DNA of 28,164 nucleotides, taken from positions 1 to 28,164 of the forward strand of contig DEFL01000027.1 in the NCBI GenBank assembly GCA_002350845.1. Direction: 5' to 3'. Position 1 is the stretch's first letter. The number at the start of each line of letters is the position of its first letter. Of the stretch, positions 7,886 to 15,879 are shown piece by piece. The DNA is from Christensenella sp. UBA2853 (lineage in GTDB: Bacteria > Bacillota > Clostridia > Christensenellales > Aristaeellaceae). Made by a program: the position numbers and the translations under genes. Below the pieces are notes generated by a model. It saw nothing but the letters and a program-made list of their open reading frames with translations. It made no database searches and was not told the DNA's origin.

Positions 7886-8216
7886 ATGGAAGCTCTATGT
7901 CTGTCTAATGCTGAATAAGCACAACATGCATAGGACTTTTGCGTTTTGGAGCATGCGCCTCAGCAGAGAATACGCCAGCATTCTTCACAATCGCAGAGCT
8001 TGCTCTGTATTACAGGGGATTGGGGGCTGGGCCGCCAACAAGCAAAGTGCAAAAAGTAAAACGTTTACCCTGCTTCCCATCCGCGTTCTATCTTCAAAGT
8101 TTCGTAGGAAGTTCCAATCGCTGCTGAAAGAGAAGCTGCCGGATACAGATAAAACAGTATTGGAGGCCTGTTACGGCAGCCGGGGGCGTGATCGTAGAAC
8201 CACCCTTTTCGGGTAA
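7875..8216 (+). CDS. Short chimeric ORF downstream of the relaxase
   Basis: An ATG at 7875 overlaps the relaxase end and opens a 113-residue frame (MSDKWKLYVCLMLNKHN...). I do not recognise the beginning. Residues about 63-80 (TLLPIRVLSSKFRRKF) resemble the P-x-[KR]-V-L-S-x-x-FR-x-KF block of IS91-type Y2 transposases, and from about 8155 the DNA, in another frame, matches the decayed IS110 gene. The ORF therefore probably spans two junctions and is a fusion of remnants rather than a functional gene. Confidence 0.35.
   Translation: MSDKWKLYVCLMLNKHNMHRTFAFWSMRLSREYASILHNRRACSVLQGIGGWAANKQSAKSKTFTLLPIRVLSSKFRRKFQSLLKEKLPDTDKTVLEACYGSRGRDRRTTLFG
8061..8160 (+). pseudogene. Possible IS91-like transposase fragment
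   Basis: The translation of this short stretch contains LLPIRVLSSKFRRKFQSLLK, which fits the conserved block seen in IS91/ISCR-type transposases (P-[VI]-[KR]-[VA]-LS-x-x-FR-x-KF). No rolling-circle tyrosines or zinc-binding region are present. It is at best a fragment, and the match comes from memory of the family pattern. Confidence 0.3.
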
Positions 8217-8381
8217 ATCATACATCCCGGGAATTGAATGCGTTGGTTCAACGTCTCCACATTCTGCCCGGAGAAATCCGTATAGTAATGGAGCACACCA
8301 GTTGTTATTGTCGACCCATTGAATTGATGCTGGTTAACGCAGGGTTCTTTGTAAGAATTGTCGATGCCATGCTGATTCATG
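8155..8381 (+). pseudogene. IS110-family transposase, 5' piece (broken)
   Basis: The forward translation reads GGVIVEPPF, then after a one-base frameshift near 8210 it continues VNHTSRELNALVQRL, ILPGEIRIVMEHTSCY and AGFFVRIVDAMLIH. This is the pattern of the N-terminal DEDD domain of IS110 transposases (the V-M-E-H-T-x-x-Y block and xVVNAxLIHD). The start of the protein is missing. The gene stops at GATTCATG (8374-8381), where the IS66 element was inserted; the sequence continues in frame at 15964. The element is dead through truncation, frameshift and insertion. Confidence 0.82.
8374..8381 (+). repeat. IS66 target-site duplication, left copy
   Basis: GATTCATG here matches GATTCATG at 15956-15963. 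Eight base pairs is the usual duplication length for IS66-family elements. The IS terminus GTAAC follows immediately. Confidence 0.88.
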
Positions 8382-8474
8382 GTAACCGTCAAAAAATCTG
8401 TGTCTATGATTGAAACGCTTTCCCGGGTAGAATGGATTAGAAGGAATCCAATACTCACGGGGAGGCGTTTTGAA

Positions 8475-8903
8475 TTGGACAAAGCCGTCATGAGCGTCCG
8501 GATGAAGAAGTGGGCCGGGATTATCCAGGAAGCCACGAGCAGCGGGCTGACTAAGACCGAATTCTGCGCAAAAAAAGGAATCGATCGGCGCCAGTTCTTT
8601 CATTGGCAGAAGAAGATCCGCGAATATGTTCTGACAAACAATCCGGAGCTTGGGCTTCCGGCCCCGCCTCATGGCCAGATGCACCAGATTCGGGAAGTCA
8701 ACTCCCAAATCATGCCGGCGCTTCCTGTCTTTTGTGAAATAACACCACAGGAAGACGCACATCCAGCTCCGGCAGTTCAGCCTCAGGAAACAGCTTTCTC
8801 TCCGGAAGCCATGATTCGGATCGGTCCGTATCAGATTTACATTGGAGATTCTGTCTCGGAACGGATGCTCTCCACGATTCTGTCGGTGATCCGGAATGCT
8901 TAG
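8475..8903 (+). CDS. tnpA: IS66 accessory protein TnpA
   Basis: A 142-residue IS66 TnpA-type protein. The helix-turn-helix part, about residues 5-45 (MKKWAGIIQEATSSGLTKTE, then FCAKKGIDRRQFFHWQKKI), is characteristic of the IS66 orf1 family, which is needed for transposition together with TnpB and TnpC. The start is TTG 8475, nine bases after GGGGAGG; an in-frame ATG at 8379 is the IS end itself and less likely. The stop overlaps the tnpB start (ATG 8896), the usual IS66 coupling. Confidence 0.85.
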   Translation: MDKAVMSVRMKKWAGIIQEATSSGLTKTEFCAKKGIDRRQFFHWQKKIREYVLTNNPELGLPAPPHGQMHQIREVNSQIMPALPVFCEITPQEDAHPAPAVQPQETAFSPEAMIRIGPYQIYIGDSVSERMLSTILSVIRNA

Positions 8904-8942
8904 GGAGGCCAGCGGAATCAAGCGTGTCATACTGGCTTGCGG
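8896..8942 (+). pseudogene. tnpB: IS66 tnpB, 5' piece, cut by the RIT element
   Basis: ATG 8896 overlaps the tnpA stop and encodes MLREASGIKRVILACG, the standard TnpB start. After TGCGG (8938-8942) the reading frame enters the RIT end and stops at TAA 8953-8955. The rest of the gene resumes at 13090. Joining at the TGCGG repeat gives ACGRTDLRKGMDSLAAL, a normal TnpB sequence. Confidence 0.88.
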
Positions 8943-8943
8943 G

Positions 8944-9026
8944 TTATCCTCATAAAATTTTTATCCTCATCTTTTACAGATGCATTGAAAATGCTCGATC
9001 TTCATCCAAAAAAGATGAGGATAAAT
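8944..9026 (+). repeat. RIT left terminal inverted repeat
   Basis: 83 bp, inverted copy at 12982-13063. It contains TTATCCTCAT at 8944-8953 and 8961-8970 (17 bp apart) and the inverted form ATGAGGATAA at 9015-9024. These repeated decamers are probable recombinase arm or core binding sites. Confidence 0.92.
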
Positions 9027-9076
9027 CATATTCATGGGATAATGGAATCATCATTACTGAAAGGGGTGATTCCACC

Positions 9077-10987
9077 ATGGATTATCAGAAGACCGTCAAC
9101 CACGTCGTGAGTTTTCTCAAAGAAAAAGGGATGTGTTCCAGCAGCCGCAAGTCTCATCAAGAGTGCTACGCGGCCCTCGGTGAGTACTTGCAAACAACCG
9201 GGCAACAATATAACGAGGCAGTACGAGATGCATGGTTTTCAGTAATAAAATCAAGGTATTCAAGTAACAGATGCGTTTTCTGGGAACAGTATGTTTTTCA
9301 ACTTGAGGAAATGGCATCCACCGGCAGCATCTCTGACCGCCGACTGTATCAGAATAAATCAGCATACGAAAAATTGCCGCTCTCAATAAAGATTGAGTTG
9401 GATCGATACCTCAGTGAGTGTAAAAATCAGTATACAGTAAGGACACTGGATACTACGAAAATAGAGTGTTCCATGTTTCTCCTTGCGTTATCGGACTGCG
9501 GCATTACAAAGATCGATGAAATCGATTTTCAGTGTATCTGCAAATTCATTGAGGCAAATCAGAGAAGTAATCGTAATAACAAATTCACTGTCTGCCAATA
9601 TGCGAGCCGCCTTTTAGCGTTTTGGGGCAGCGTCGGTTTATGTGATTCCAATTTCACATATTTGCTGGATAATCAGTTGTTTCCACATATAAGAAACATC
9701 ATATGTTTCCCGGAAAAAGCAAGGGAACAGGTTGAATCATTACGTGAAGAGAGCCTGGATTTTCCTTTTTCTGACGTGCGGGATTCTATTCCGGATTTCA
9801 TCAAGGCATTGGAGAACCATGGATATGTGGGAACCACATTGAAACTTGCTTTACATGCTCTGACGGCACTATACCTTTTCCTTTATTTCAATGAACTTGG
9901 ATTCCACCCAGAAATAATGTGGCTTTGGTTCGAAGAGGTCAAGAAAACATTGGGATCTTCTTGGCAGCATTGGAGACGGATTCTCAGCTGTTATCTGGAA
10001 TACACAGAAATAGGAGATATTCTTCCCGACGGAAAATACAAATATGCACCGACACAATATGACCTTCTTCCGGAATGGTGTAAGACTCCATTGTCAGCTT
10101 TCCTGGAACAAAAGCGAAATGAGCGTCGAGCCGTTGGGTCTATTCGTCCTTACCGTTGTTCCTGCAGTATCTTCTGTCGTTATCTGGTGCTGTCCGGTAT
10201 GGACAATTTCAGCCAATTGTCTATAAAAACAATAAATCAGTTTGTTTCTCAGGATTCACATTCTACATTTCGTGGAGTAGCCACACGGTTTGTGCATCTT
10301 CGTGGATTTTTGCATTTCCTGGAGGACCATGGCTATACTGAAAAGCACGGTCTATACAATTGCTTCATGGCAGGATCAGCACCTGTGGAGAAGATTGTAG
10401 ATGTCCTTACACCGGACCAGATTTCCAGAATCGAATTATTCCGTAAGACACATCATAGTCCCATAGAGCTCAGAGATATTGCCATTGTGCTGCTGGGCCT
10501 AAAGATGGGATTCCGTGCTTCAGACGTGACTCATCTATGTTTTTCCAACATTGACTGGAGAAAGCATGAGATTTCCATCGTCATGCAGAAAACCAAAGTC
10601 GCGATCAAACTGCCAATGCCTGTGGATGTTGGCAATGCGATTTATTCATATCTTAAAGATGGAAGGCCTTGTTCCAAAGACAAGCATATTTTTCTTCGTA
10701 CAAAAGCCCCGCACGGTCTCTTGACATCCAAGATATGCAGCAAGGCACTCTGGAGGATCCTTCCGGAAAGAGAAAAAATCAAGGGAGGCGGCTTTCATGT
10801 AACGCGACGGACCTTTGCAACAAATCTGCTTCGCAACAAGGCGGAAATTGATACAGTCATGGATTCTCTCGGGCATACCGATCCAACCAGTGTCATGAAA
10901 TATCTTCTATTTGACGAGAGCAGAATCCAGGAGTGTTCGTTGTCACTTGAGGAAGCAGGCATCTCCATGGGAGGTGCTTTAGCGTGA
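9077..10987 (+). CDS. RIT tyrosine recombinase, first of trio (long)
   Basis: A 636-residue tyrosine recombinase. The C-terminal catalytic domain has the full set: Arg480 (GFRASDVTHL), His574 and Arg577 (FHVTRR), His600 (LGHTDP) and nucleophile Tyr609 (VMKYL). The roughly 380 residues before it are much longer than a usual core-binding domain and show none of these motifs; Tn554 TnpB is similarly about 630 residues. The start is ATG 9077 behind AAGGGGTG; the frame is open further upstream, but that part lies in the terminal repeat. The last bases overlap the next gene by four (GTGA). It acts on the RIT ends with its two partners (family knowledge). Confidence 0.88.
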   Translation: MDYQKTVNHVVSFLKEKGMCSSSRKSHQECYAALGEYLQTTGQQYNEAVRDAWFSVIKSRYSSNRCVFWEQYVFQLEEMASTGSISDRRLYQNKSAYEKLPLSIKIELDRYLSECKNQYTVRTLDTTKIECSMFLLALSDCGITKIDEIDFQCICKFIEANQRSNRNNKFTVCQYASRLLAFWGSVGLCDSNFTYLLDNQLFPHIRNIICFPEKAREQVESLREESLDFPFSDVRDSIPDFIKALENHGYVGTTLKLALHALTALYLFLYFNELGFHPEIMWLWFEEVKKTLGSSWQHWRRILSCYLEYTEIGDILPDGKYKYAPTQYDLLPEWCKTPLSAFLEQKRNERRAVGSIRPYRCSCSIFCRYLVLSGMDNFSQLSIKTINQFVSQDSHSTFRGVATRFVHLRGFLHFLEDHGYTEKHGLYNCFMAGSAPVEKIVDVLTPDQISRIELFRKTHHSPIELRDIAIVLLGLKMGFRASDVTHLCFSNIDWRKHEISIVMQKTKVAIKLPMPVDVGNAIYSYLKDGRPCSKDKHIFLRTKAPHGLLTSKICSKALWRILPEREKIKGGGFHVTRRTFATNLLRNKAEIDTVMDSLGHTDPTSVMKYLLFDESRIQECSLSLEEAGISMGGALA

Positions 10988-11973
10988 AAATAACAGGATA
11001 TCAGTATGGCAGCTGCTTTGGCCCCTACATCCAGCAGTTTATCGAGAAAAAAAGATCAATTGGTTTTGTTTACGAACATGAAGAATGGGAATTAAAGCAC
11101 TTTGACCAGTTTTGCTGTGAAAAAGGTGTTTCTGAGCCATCGCTCAGTCGTGCACTGGTCATGGAATGGGGCCAATTGAGAGAAAACGAATATAAAACTA
11201 CTAGCGGCTCCAGGTTTTCCGTTATCCGCCAGTTTGGTTTATTCCTTTTGTCTCTGGGTCTGGAAGCATATCTCCCAAGCAATTATTCCTACAGATCAAA
11301 GAGTAAAACCCATGTGTTGTCGGATGAAGAAATCATTTCTGTTTTCAGGGGCATTGACCAAAGACAGCCAACACATAATAACCCGAGCTTTCGGAGGTTG
11401 GCACTCGAATACAGGATTATCCTGCGGTTAATATATTGTTGCGGCCTGCGCATTTCAGAAGCACGCCTTCTCAAAAAAAAGGATGTGGATTTTGAGTCAG
11501 GAACGCTTCGAATTACGCAGTCCAAGGGGTATAAAGATCGGTTGGTTTATTTCGCTTCAGATATGAAGCAGCTTCTTCTGCAGTATCATGAAAAAATCAG
11601 CTCCCGGTACAATTGTCAGGCTGAATGGTTCTTTCCCGGAAGATATCCGGATAGGCCGCTTCCGGTCGTAACCATTGATATGGTTTTTCGGAATGCCTGG
11701 AACCAAACCCCTTTTGCAGCTACATGTGACAAGGCACCAACTGTTCACAGTCTTCGACACACCTTTGTTATCAAAAGGATGAACCTCTGGATGGAGCAGG
11801 GTGTTTCTCTGAAAGAAATGCTTCCATACCTGAGTCGTTACCTTGGTCACGCCAGTCCGAATGAAACTTTCTACTATTACCACCAGGTGGATTCAGCTTT
11901 CAAGATTATCCGTCAGCAGGATAAATCTTCTTCATCTGTTATTCCGGAGGTGATTGCAGATGAAAAAGAATGA
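10984..11973 (+). CDS. RIT tyrosine recombinase, second of trio
   Basis: A 329-residue tyrosine recombinase with an N-terminal SAM-like core-binding domain (about 10-100) and a catalytic domain: Arg156 (CGLRISEARLL), His255 and Arg258 (HSLRHTF), His289 (LGHASP) and Tyr298 within a YYY run, so the exact nucleophile is uncertain by one residue. The start is GTG 10984, nine bases after GGGAGG, overlapping the upstream stop by four bases. It overlaps the third recombinase by 14 bases. The tight coupling implies a fixed stoichiometry. Confidence 0.9.
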   Translation: MKITGYQYGSCFGPYIQQFIEKKRSIGFVYEHEEWELKHFDQFCCEKGVSEPSLSRALVMEWGQLRENEYKTTSGSRFSVIRQFGLFLLSLGLEAYLPSNYSYRSKSKTHVLSDEEIISVFRGIDQRQPTHNNPSFRRLALEYRIILRLIYCCGLRISEARLLKKKDVDFESGTLRITQSKGYKDRLVYFASDMKQLLLQYHEKISSRYNCQAEWFFPGRYPDRPLPVVTIDMVFRNAWNQTPFAATCDKAPTVHSLRHTFVIKRMNLWMEQGVSLKEMLPYLSRYLGHASPNETFYYYHQVDSAFKIIRQQDKSSSSVIPEVIADEKE

Positions 11974-12979
11974 GCCTTCTGAGCTGTTCTTCTCCAAAAC
12001 ACTCAACTTCCTGACAAACTATCTGCCGACACAGTTGCATAAGAGTCAGAACACCATACGCTCATACCGGGACGCACTTACTGTTTTCAGAAGGTACATT
12101 ACAGAATCGCTTCATTCTACGATCCGGGTGTTTCGATTCAGAGACTGCACTTACGAGATTTTATTGGGTTTCCTGGACTATTTGCGCAGCAAAGGGAATT
12201 CTGAGGCTACCTGCAATTACCGTCTTACCGCAATAAGATCTTATTTGTGGTACGCAGCAGACCTGGATATTTCCATACAGTCCATTGCTCTTTCAGCTTC
12301 CCACATTCCTCACCTGAGAACTCCGAAGTTGACGAGAGAAACCATATCAAAGGATGACATAGCCGCATTACTAACGGCACCGCCGGCAACGAAAAAGGGG
12401 AAAAGAGATCAGGTAATTCTTGTTCTGCTGTATGACTCCGCTATTCGCGTATCGGAATTGTTGGATCTGGATGTGCGGTCAATCAATCTGAATGCCGAAA
12501 TCCCATATATCCGTGTTCTTGGCAAGGGAGAAAAAGAACGGATTGTTTCTATTACGGATAAAACAGTGGACCATATCCGTGCATACTTGAAGCTCTTTCA
12601 TCCGAAGAATGATCCGGATCAACCCTTTATCTACACGGAAATCAAAGGCTGCAAAGGTAGGATGTCAGTTGGCAATGTGGAAAGGATCATTAAAAAATAT
12701 GTGGAAGAACTGCGCCCGACACATCCGGAACTTCCCAAGACCGTTTATCCGCATATGTTTCGCAGAACACGTTCCACAAATCTATATCAGGACGGAGTCG
12801 AATTGGAACTCATTTCGCGGATTCTTGGTCATTCATCTACAGAAACGACACGGATTTATGCTGTCCCCTCTATGGAGATGATGCGAAAAGCAATGGAATC
12901 CGGAACCCTGGCTGTGAATGAAGAACAACAATGGCCGGAAAATGACGACGAGATTGCAAAGCTATGCGGATTGCGATGA
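11960..12979 (+). CDS. RIT tyrosine recombinase, third of trio
   Basis: A 339-residue XerC/D-like tyrosine recombinase. The core-binding domain (about 15-110) includes SYRDALTVFRRY and NYRLTAIRSYLWY. The catalytic residues are Arg163 (SAIRVSELLDLD), His265 and Arg268 (HMFRRT), His291 (LGHSSTETT) and Tyr300 (RIYA). The start is ATG 11960, nine bases after GGAGG (11946-11950); a TTG six bases earlier is too close to that site. It ends two bases before the right terminal repeat, so there is no room for cargo. Confidence 0.9.
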   Translation: MKKNEPSELFFSKTLNFLTNYLPTQLHKSQNTIRSYRDALTVFRRYITESLHSTIRVFRFRDCTYEILLGFLDYLRSKGNSEATCNYRLTAIRSYLWYAADLDISIQSIALSASHIPHLRTPKLTRETISKDDIAALLTAPPATKKGKRDQVILVLLYDSAIRVSELLDLDVRSINLNAEIPYIRVLGKGEKERIVSITDKTVDHIRAYLKLFHPKNDPDQPFIYTEIKGCKGRMSVGNVERIIKKYVEELRPTHPELPKTVYPHMFRRTRSTNLYQDGVELELISRILGHSSTETTRIYAVPSMEMMRKAMESGTLAVNEEQQWPENDDEIAKLCGLR

Positions 12980-12981
12980 CG

Positions 12982-13063
12982 ATTTATCCTCATCTTTTTG
13001 GATGAAGATCGAGCATTTTCAATGCATCTGTAAAAGATGAGGATAAAAATTTTATGAGGATAA
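12982..13063 (-). repeat. RIT right terminal inverted repeat
   Basis: 82 bp, inverted copy of 8944-9026 with one A fewer in the A-run. ATGAGGATAA occurs at 13037-13046 and 13054-13063, and TTATCCTCAT at 12984-12993. It is followed by an extra segment 13064-13089 that is not present at the left end and contains a TTATCC...GGATAA inverted pair. Confidence 0.92.
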
Positions 13064-13089
13064 TCCGGTTTATCCTGAATTTTGGATAA

Positions 13090-13482
13090 TGCGGACGCAC
13101 AGACCTTCGCAAGGGAATGGATTCCCTGGCAGCGCTTGTGCGCCTGGCCTATGGATTGGATCCGCTGGAGGAAGGAACTTTGTTCCTCTTCTGCGGTGTG
13201 AAGAAGGACCGCCTGAAGGGGCTAGTGTTCGAAGGCATAGGTTTCTGTCTTCTCACCATCCGTCTGACAGATGGAAAATTCCAGTGGCCCAACACTCCTG
13301 ACGAGGCTCGTGACATAACTATGGAACAATATCACCGGTTGATGGATGGATTTGCCATTGAATCCAGCATTCGCAGCTACAGAAAGGCGGAGGCCGAATC
13401 CCCTCCAAAGGCCCAAGATTCAACACTTTACGACTCCTTTCCTTTTCTGAGAGATAGTTACAAAATAAATGGTGTTATGTAA
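13090..13482 (+). pseudogene. tnpB: IS66 tnpB, 3' piece
   Basis: Starting at the right TGCGG copy the frame reads CGRTDLRKGMDSLAALVRLA, followed by LFLFCGVKKDRLKGLVFEG, the conserved IS66 TnpB core, and ends at TAA 13482 after a variable tail. With the 5' piece it would make a protein of about 144 residues. The gene has no start of its own and is inactive while the RIT element is present. Because IS66 needs TnpB, the element should be unable to move. Confidence 0.88.
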
Positions 13483-13491
13483 CGATTGTTG

Positions 13492-13520
13492 TTGACAATT
13501 CCCGAGTTAAGTGATATAAT
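13492..13520 (+). promoter_or_regulatory. Perfect consensus sigma-70 promoter
   Basis: TTGACA at 13492-13497, a 17-bp spacer and TATAAT at 13515-13520: consensus in both hexamers and spacing. It lies between tnpB and the accessory ORF at 13552, so it would drive the accessory ORF and tnpC independently of the broken upstream genes. Confidence 0.85.
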
Positions 13521-13551
13521 ATCCTCGAATTTAGGACGAGGAGTGATCTGG

Positions 13552-13923
13552 ATGGCCATTATCCAGCAATATCACAAGGACACGGATACCACGTATGTTT
13601 ACGAATCGGAGAGCTACTGGGTTCCGGAACTGGGACAATCCAGATCGAGAAGGAAACTGCTGGGAAAACTGGACCCTGCGACCGGCGAGATTGTGCCCTG
13701 CGGGAAGCGGGGGCCGAAGAAAAAGCAGACAGAAGAGAGAGAAGAGCAAGTATCCGCCAGTGAGTATAGCAAGCTCCAGGGTCAGTATGAGCAGTCTCAA
13801 ACGGAAGCAACCAGACTGCGGCTGAGCCTGACGGAAATGGAAAAGGAATTAAGCGATCTGCGAAAGCAGAACCAGCGGATGGCCAATACGATTCAGAAGA
13901 TCCGAGGGCTGATCGCTGAATAA
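13552..13923 (+). CDS. IS66-associated accessory protein
   Basis: A 123-residue protein from ATG 13552 with a GAGGAG site. The N-terminal half contains TTYVYESESYWVPELGQSRS and LLGKLDPATGEIVPCGKRGP, and the C-terminal half is a coiled-coil (about 60-118). Proteins of this type are a common passenger between tnpB and tnpC in longer Firmicutes IS66 elements; the function is unknown to me. The stop is directly followed by the tnpC ATG (TAAATG), so the two are coupled and served by the consensus promoter just upstream. Confidence 0.7.
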   Translation: MAIIQQYHKDTDTTYVYESESYWVPELGQSRSRRKLLGKLDPATGEIVPCGKRGPKKKQTEEREEQVSASEYSKLQGQYEQSQTEATRLRLSLTEMEKELSDLRKQNQRMANTIQKIRGLIAE

Positions 13924-15816
13924 ATGGAATCCTTTCTCCAATCTGTAATAAAGGAGCAGGCCGTCATGATGGCAGCAACGATGGAAGCCTTTCGTCGAAC
14001 CCTCCAGGGAAAAGACGGGGCGGAAATCACTGAGATTGCTGTCGGTCTTTTTGCTGCCAAAGAAGAGCTGGAGATTCAACTGAAGGAATTCCGGAATGCC
14101 AGCAGTGCCATGGCCCTCGAGTACCAGCAAATGAAGGATGAGGTAAGAGGGCTTCGTAAGGAGAATGAGAATCTGCGGAAGCAGAATATGCATCTGACAG
14201 GAATTCAGACCATTCAGACAAATGAATTGTTTGGCCGCAGCACGGAGAAAACGGAAGATCTGCTGAACCAGGTTGTGAGCGAAGAGCAGCCACAGGATCC
14301 CCTGGCGGAAGATGCCCGGGAGCAGGATACAAAAGGCATTCGGCGGGAGAACCGGAAACGCCTGAAGGAAATCATTCCGTTGTTTGGGAATTTGGATTCT
14401 GGGCTCAGAGAGAAGAGAAAGCGGATCGACCTTTCCGCGCTGCCGGTTCAGAATTACTTTGATTACGATATTGAGGATCTGAACAGGCGGTTCGGAGAGG
14501 GAAACTGGCGGTTCGCCTACTGGAAAGAAGACCGGAAGGTGGAGCTGATTCGTCGCAGCACTTACCTGAAGGTGACGTACACGCCGATTGTATCCGTCGG
14601 GTTGGAGCACCAATTGGTGAGAATTCCAACGGAAAATGCGCTGATTCCGAAGAGTGTCGCATCTCCTTCGCTGCTGGCGCAGATTATGTTGGACTGGAAA
14701 CACATGTATCTTCCTCTGTATCGGCAGGAGTTTGATCCGGACCGCTTCGGATTTAATCTGTCCCGCCAGACCATGTCCCACTGGATTGGGTATGTGGCTC
14801 ACACGCATCTGCTTTCAGTTTACGAGTATCTTTGCAGTCTGTTGAAATCGTATCGCTACCAGCACTGCGATGAAACCTACTGGCAGGTCGTCCTGGATGA
14901 AAGGAAGCCCGGCGCGAAGAGCTTTATCTGGGTTCACCGATCCGGAGAGTTTTCCGAAGGGCCTCAGATTGTAGCTTATTGCTATGAGAAGACACGGGGT
15001 GCGGACCATCTGCGTTCGTTCTATGGCACCCTGTTGGAACTGATCTATCTGACATGCGATGCATATGGAGCCTATCCCGCCTTTGCGGATGAAAGCTTGG
15101 AAATGCTGGTTCTTACCGGCTGCTGGATGCACTGCAGGCGCCGGTTTGTGGAAGCTGCACTGGTTCTGAATGTAAAAGGGCTACCAGAGGAACAGGTCAA
15201 ACAATTGCCGGAAATCCAAGTAATCTTTCTGATCCGCGACATTTATCTGGCCGAAAATCCGCTGAAGGAGCTTTCCACGTCAGAGCGGCTAAACCGACGG
15301 CTGAAGGAAGTTAAGCCCAAGGTGGATGCCTTCTTTGCATATATCCGAACGATTGATCTGAAAAATCCGCTTGTCAGCGAGAAACTCCGGGATGCGGTTC
15401 GGTATGCACTGAATCAGGAGACTTGCCTACGGCGGTTTCTGGAGGACGGGAGCATTCCCATTGACAATGGCGCCTGCGAGAGAAGCGTCAAGCCGGTGGC
15501 ACTCTCAAGACGCAACAGTCTCTTTAGTCTTACGATGTCCGGCGCTGAATCCTCCGTCATGATTCAGACGTTGATTGAAACCGCCAGGGCCAACGGCGCA
15601 GATCCCTACTATTATCTGAAATATCTGATGGAACAAATGCCGAAATATCTCTATGAAAAAGGACGGAAATACATGTCGGAAATGATGCCATGGTCGGAAA
15701 AATACCGACGATATGAAATCCGGGAACGCCTGAATGCACCAATGGCTCAGGCTCCGCCAGGTAACGAGAAGCCAAAGACTCCGACAAAGAGAAAACGGGA
15801 TTCGCAATCTGCCTAA
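13924..15816 (+). CDS. tnpC: IS66 transposase TnpC
   Basis: The 630-residue DDE transposase of the IS66 family, catalysing strand transfer. The N-terminal 140 residues are coiled-coil with the leucine-zipper-like KENENLRKQN and ELFGRSTEK motif. A zinc-finger/HTH region follows, then the catalytic core: Asp316 (YQHCDETYW), Asp379 (LTCDAYGAY) and Glu519 (DNGACERSVKP), plus the C-terminal SRRNSLFSLTMSGAESS block. The length exceeds the common ~520 residues because of a longer N-terminus and tail. The start ATG is directly after the accessory ORF stop. The gene is intact and may still act in trans on related IS66 copies. Confidence 0.95.
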   Translation: MESFLQSVIKEQAVMMAATMEAFRRTLQGKDGAEITEIAVGLFAAKEELEIQLKEFRNASSAMALEYQQMKDEVRGLRKENENLRKQNMHLTGIQTIQTNELFGRSTEKTEDLLNQVVSEEQPQDPLAEDAREQDTKGIRRENRKRLKEIIPLFGNLDSGLREKRKRIDLSALPVQNYFDYDIEDLNRRFGEGNWRFAYWKEDRKVELIRRSTYLKVTYTPIVSVGLEHQLVRIPTENALIPKSVASPSLLAQIMLDWKHMYLPLYRQEFDPDRFGFNLSRQTMSHWIGYVAHTHLLSVYEYLCSLLKSYRYQHCDETYWQVVLDERKPGAKSFIWVHRSGEFSEGPQIVAYCYEKTRGADHLRSFYGTLLELIYLTCDAYGAYPAFADESLEMLVLTGCWMHCRRRFVEAALVLNVKGLPEEQVKQLPEIQVIFLIRDIYLAENPLKELSTSERLNRRLKEVKPKVDAFFAYIRTIDLKNPLVSEKLRDAVRYALNQETCLRRFLEDGSIPIDNGACERSVKPVALSRRNSLFSLTMSGAESSVMIQTLIETARANGADPYYYLKYLMEQMPKYLYEKGRKYMSEMMPWSEKYRRYEIRERLNAPMAQAPPGNEKPKTPTKRKRDSQSA

Positions 15817-15852
15817 AACCCAATAATCCGCACTCGGTTCAAAAAAGGATAA

Positions 15853-15879
15853 CACTTTTTGCACTATGGACAAAAAGTG
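15853..15879 (+). repeat. Hairpin after tnpC
   Basis: CACTTTTTG (15853-15861) pairs with CAAAAAGTG (15871-15879) around a nine-base loop, between the tnpC stop and the IS66 right end. No U run follows, so it may be a weak terminator or an IS subterminal structure. Confidence 0.45.

Larger units (their letters stand above)
8943..13089 (+). mobile_element. RIT (recombinase-in-trio) element
   Basis: Three consecutive, overlapping tyrosine recombinase genes are enclosed by near-perfect inverted repeats (8944-9026 and 12982-13063; 82 of 83 positions, one A indel). This is the defining layout of RIT elements. The right side carries 26 further bases to 13089, ending GGATAA, so both outer ends read TTATCC inward. 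TGCGG occurs at both flanks (8938-8942, 13090-13094), either a 5-bp duplication or a recombinase coupling sequence. It contains no passenger gene. The coding part looks more AT-rich than the surrounding IS66. All three catalytic sets are intact, so the element may be active. Confidence 0.9.

Noticed and set aside
8379..8474. Extension of IS66 tnpA to the ATG at 8379
   Set aside because: That ATG straddles the IS66 terminus and target duplication; no ribosome binding site there, while TTG 8475 has GGGGAGG.
13849..14808. 319-codon minus-strand frame opposite IS66 tnpC
   Set aside because: Antisense of a conserved transposase; no start signal or family resemblance.
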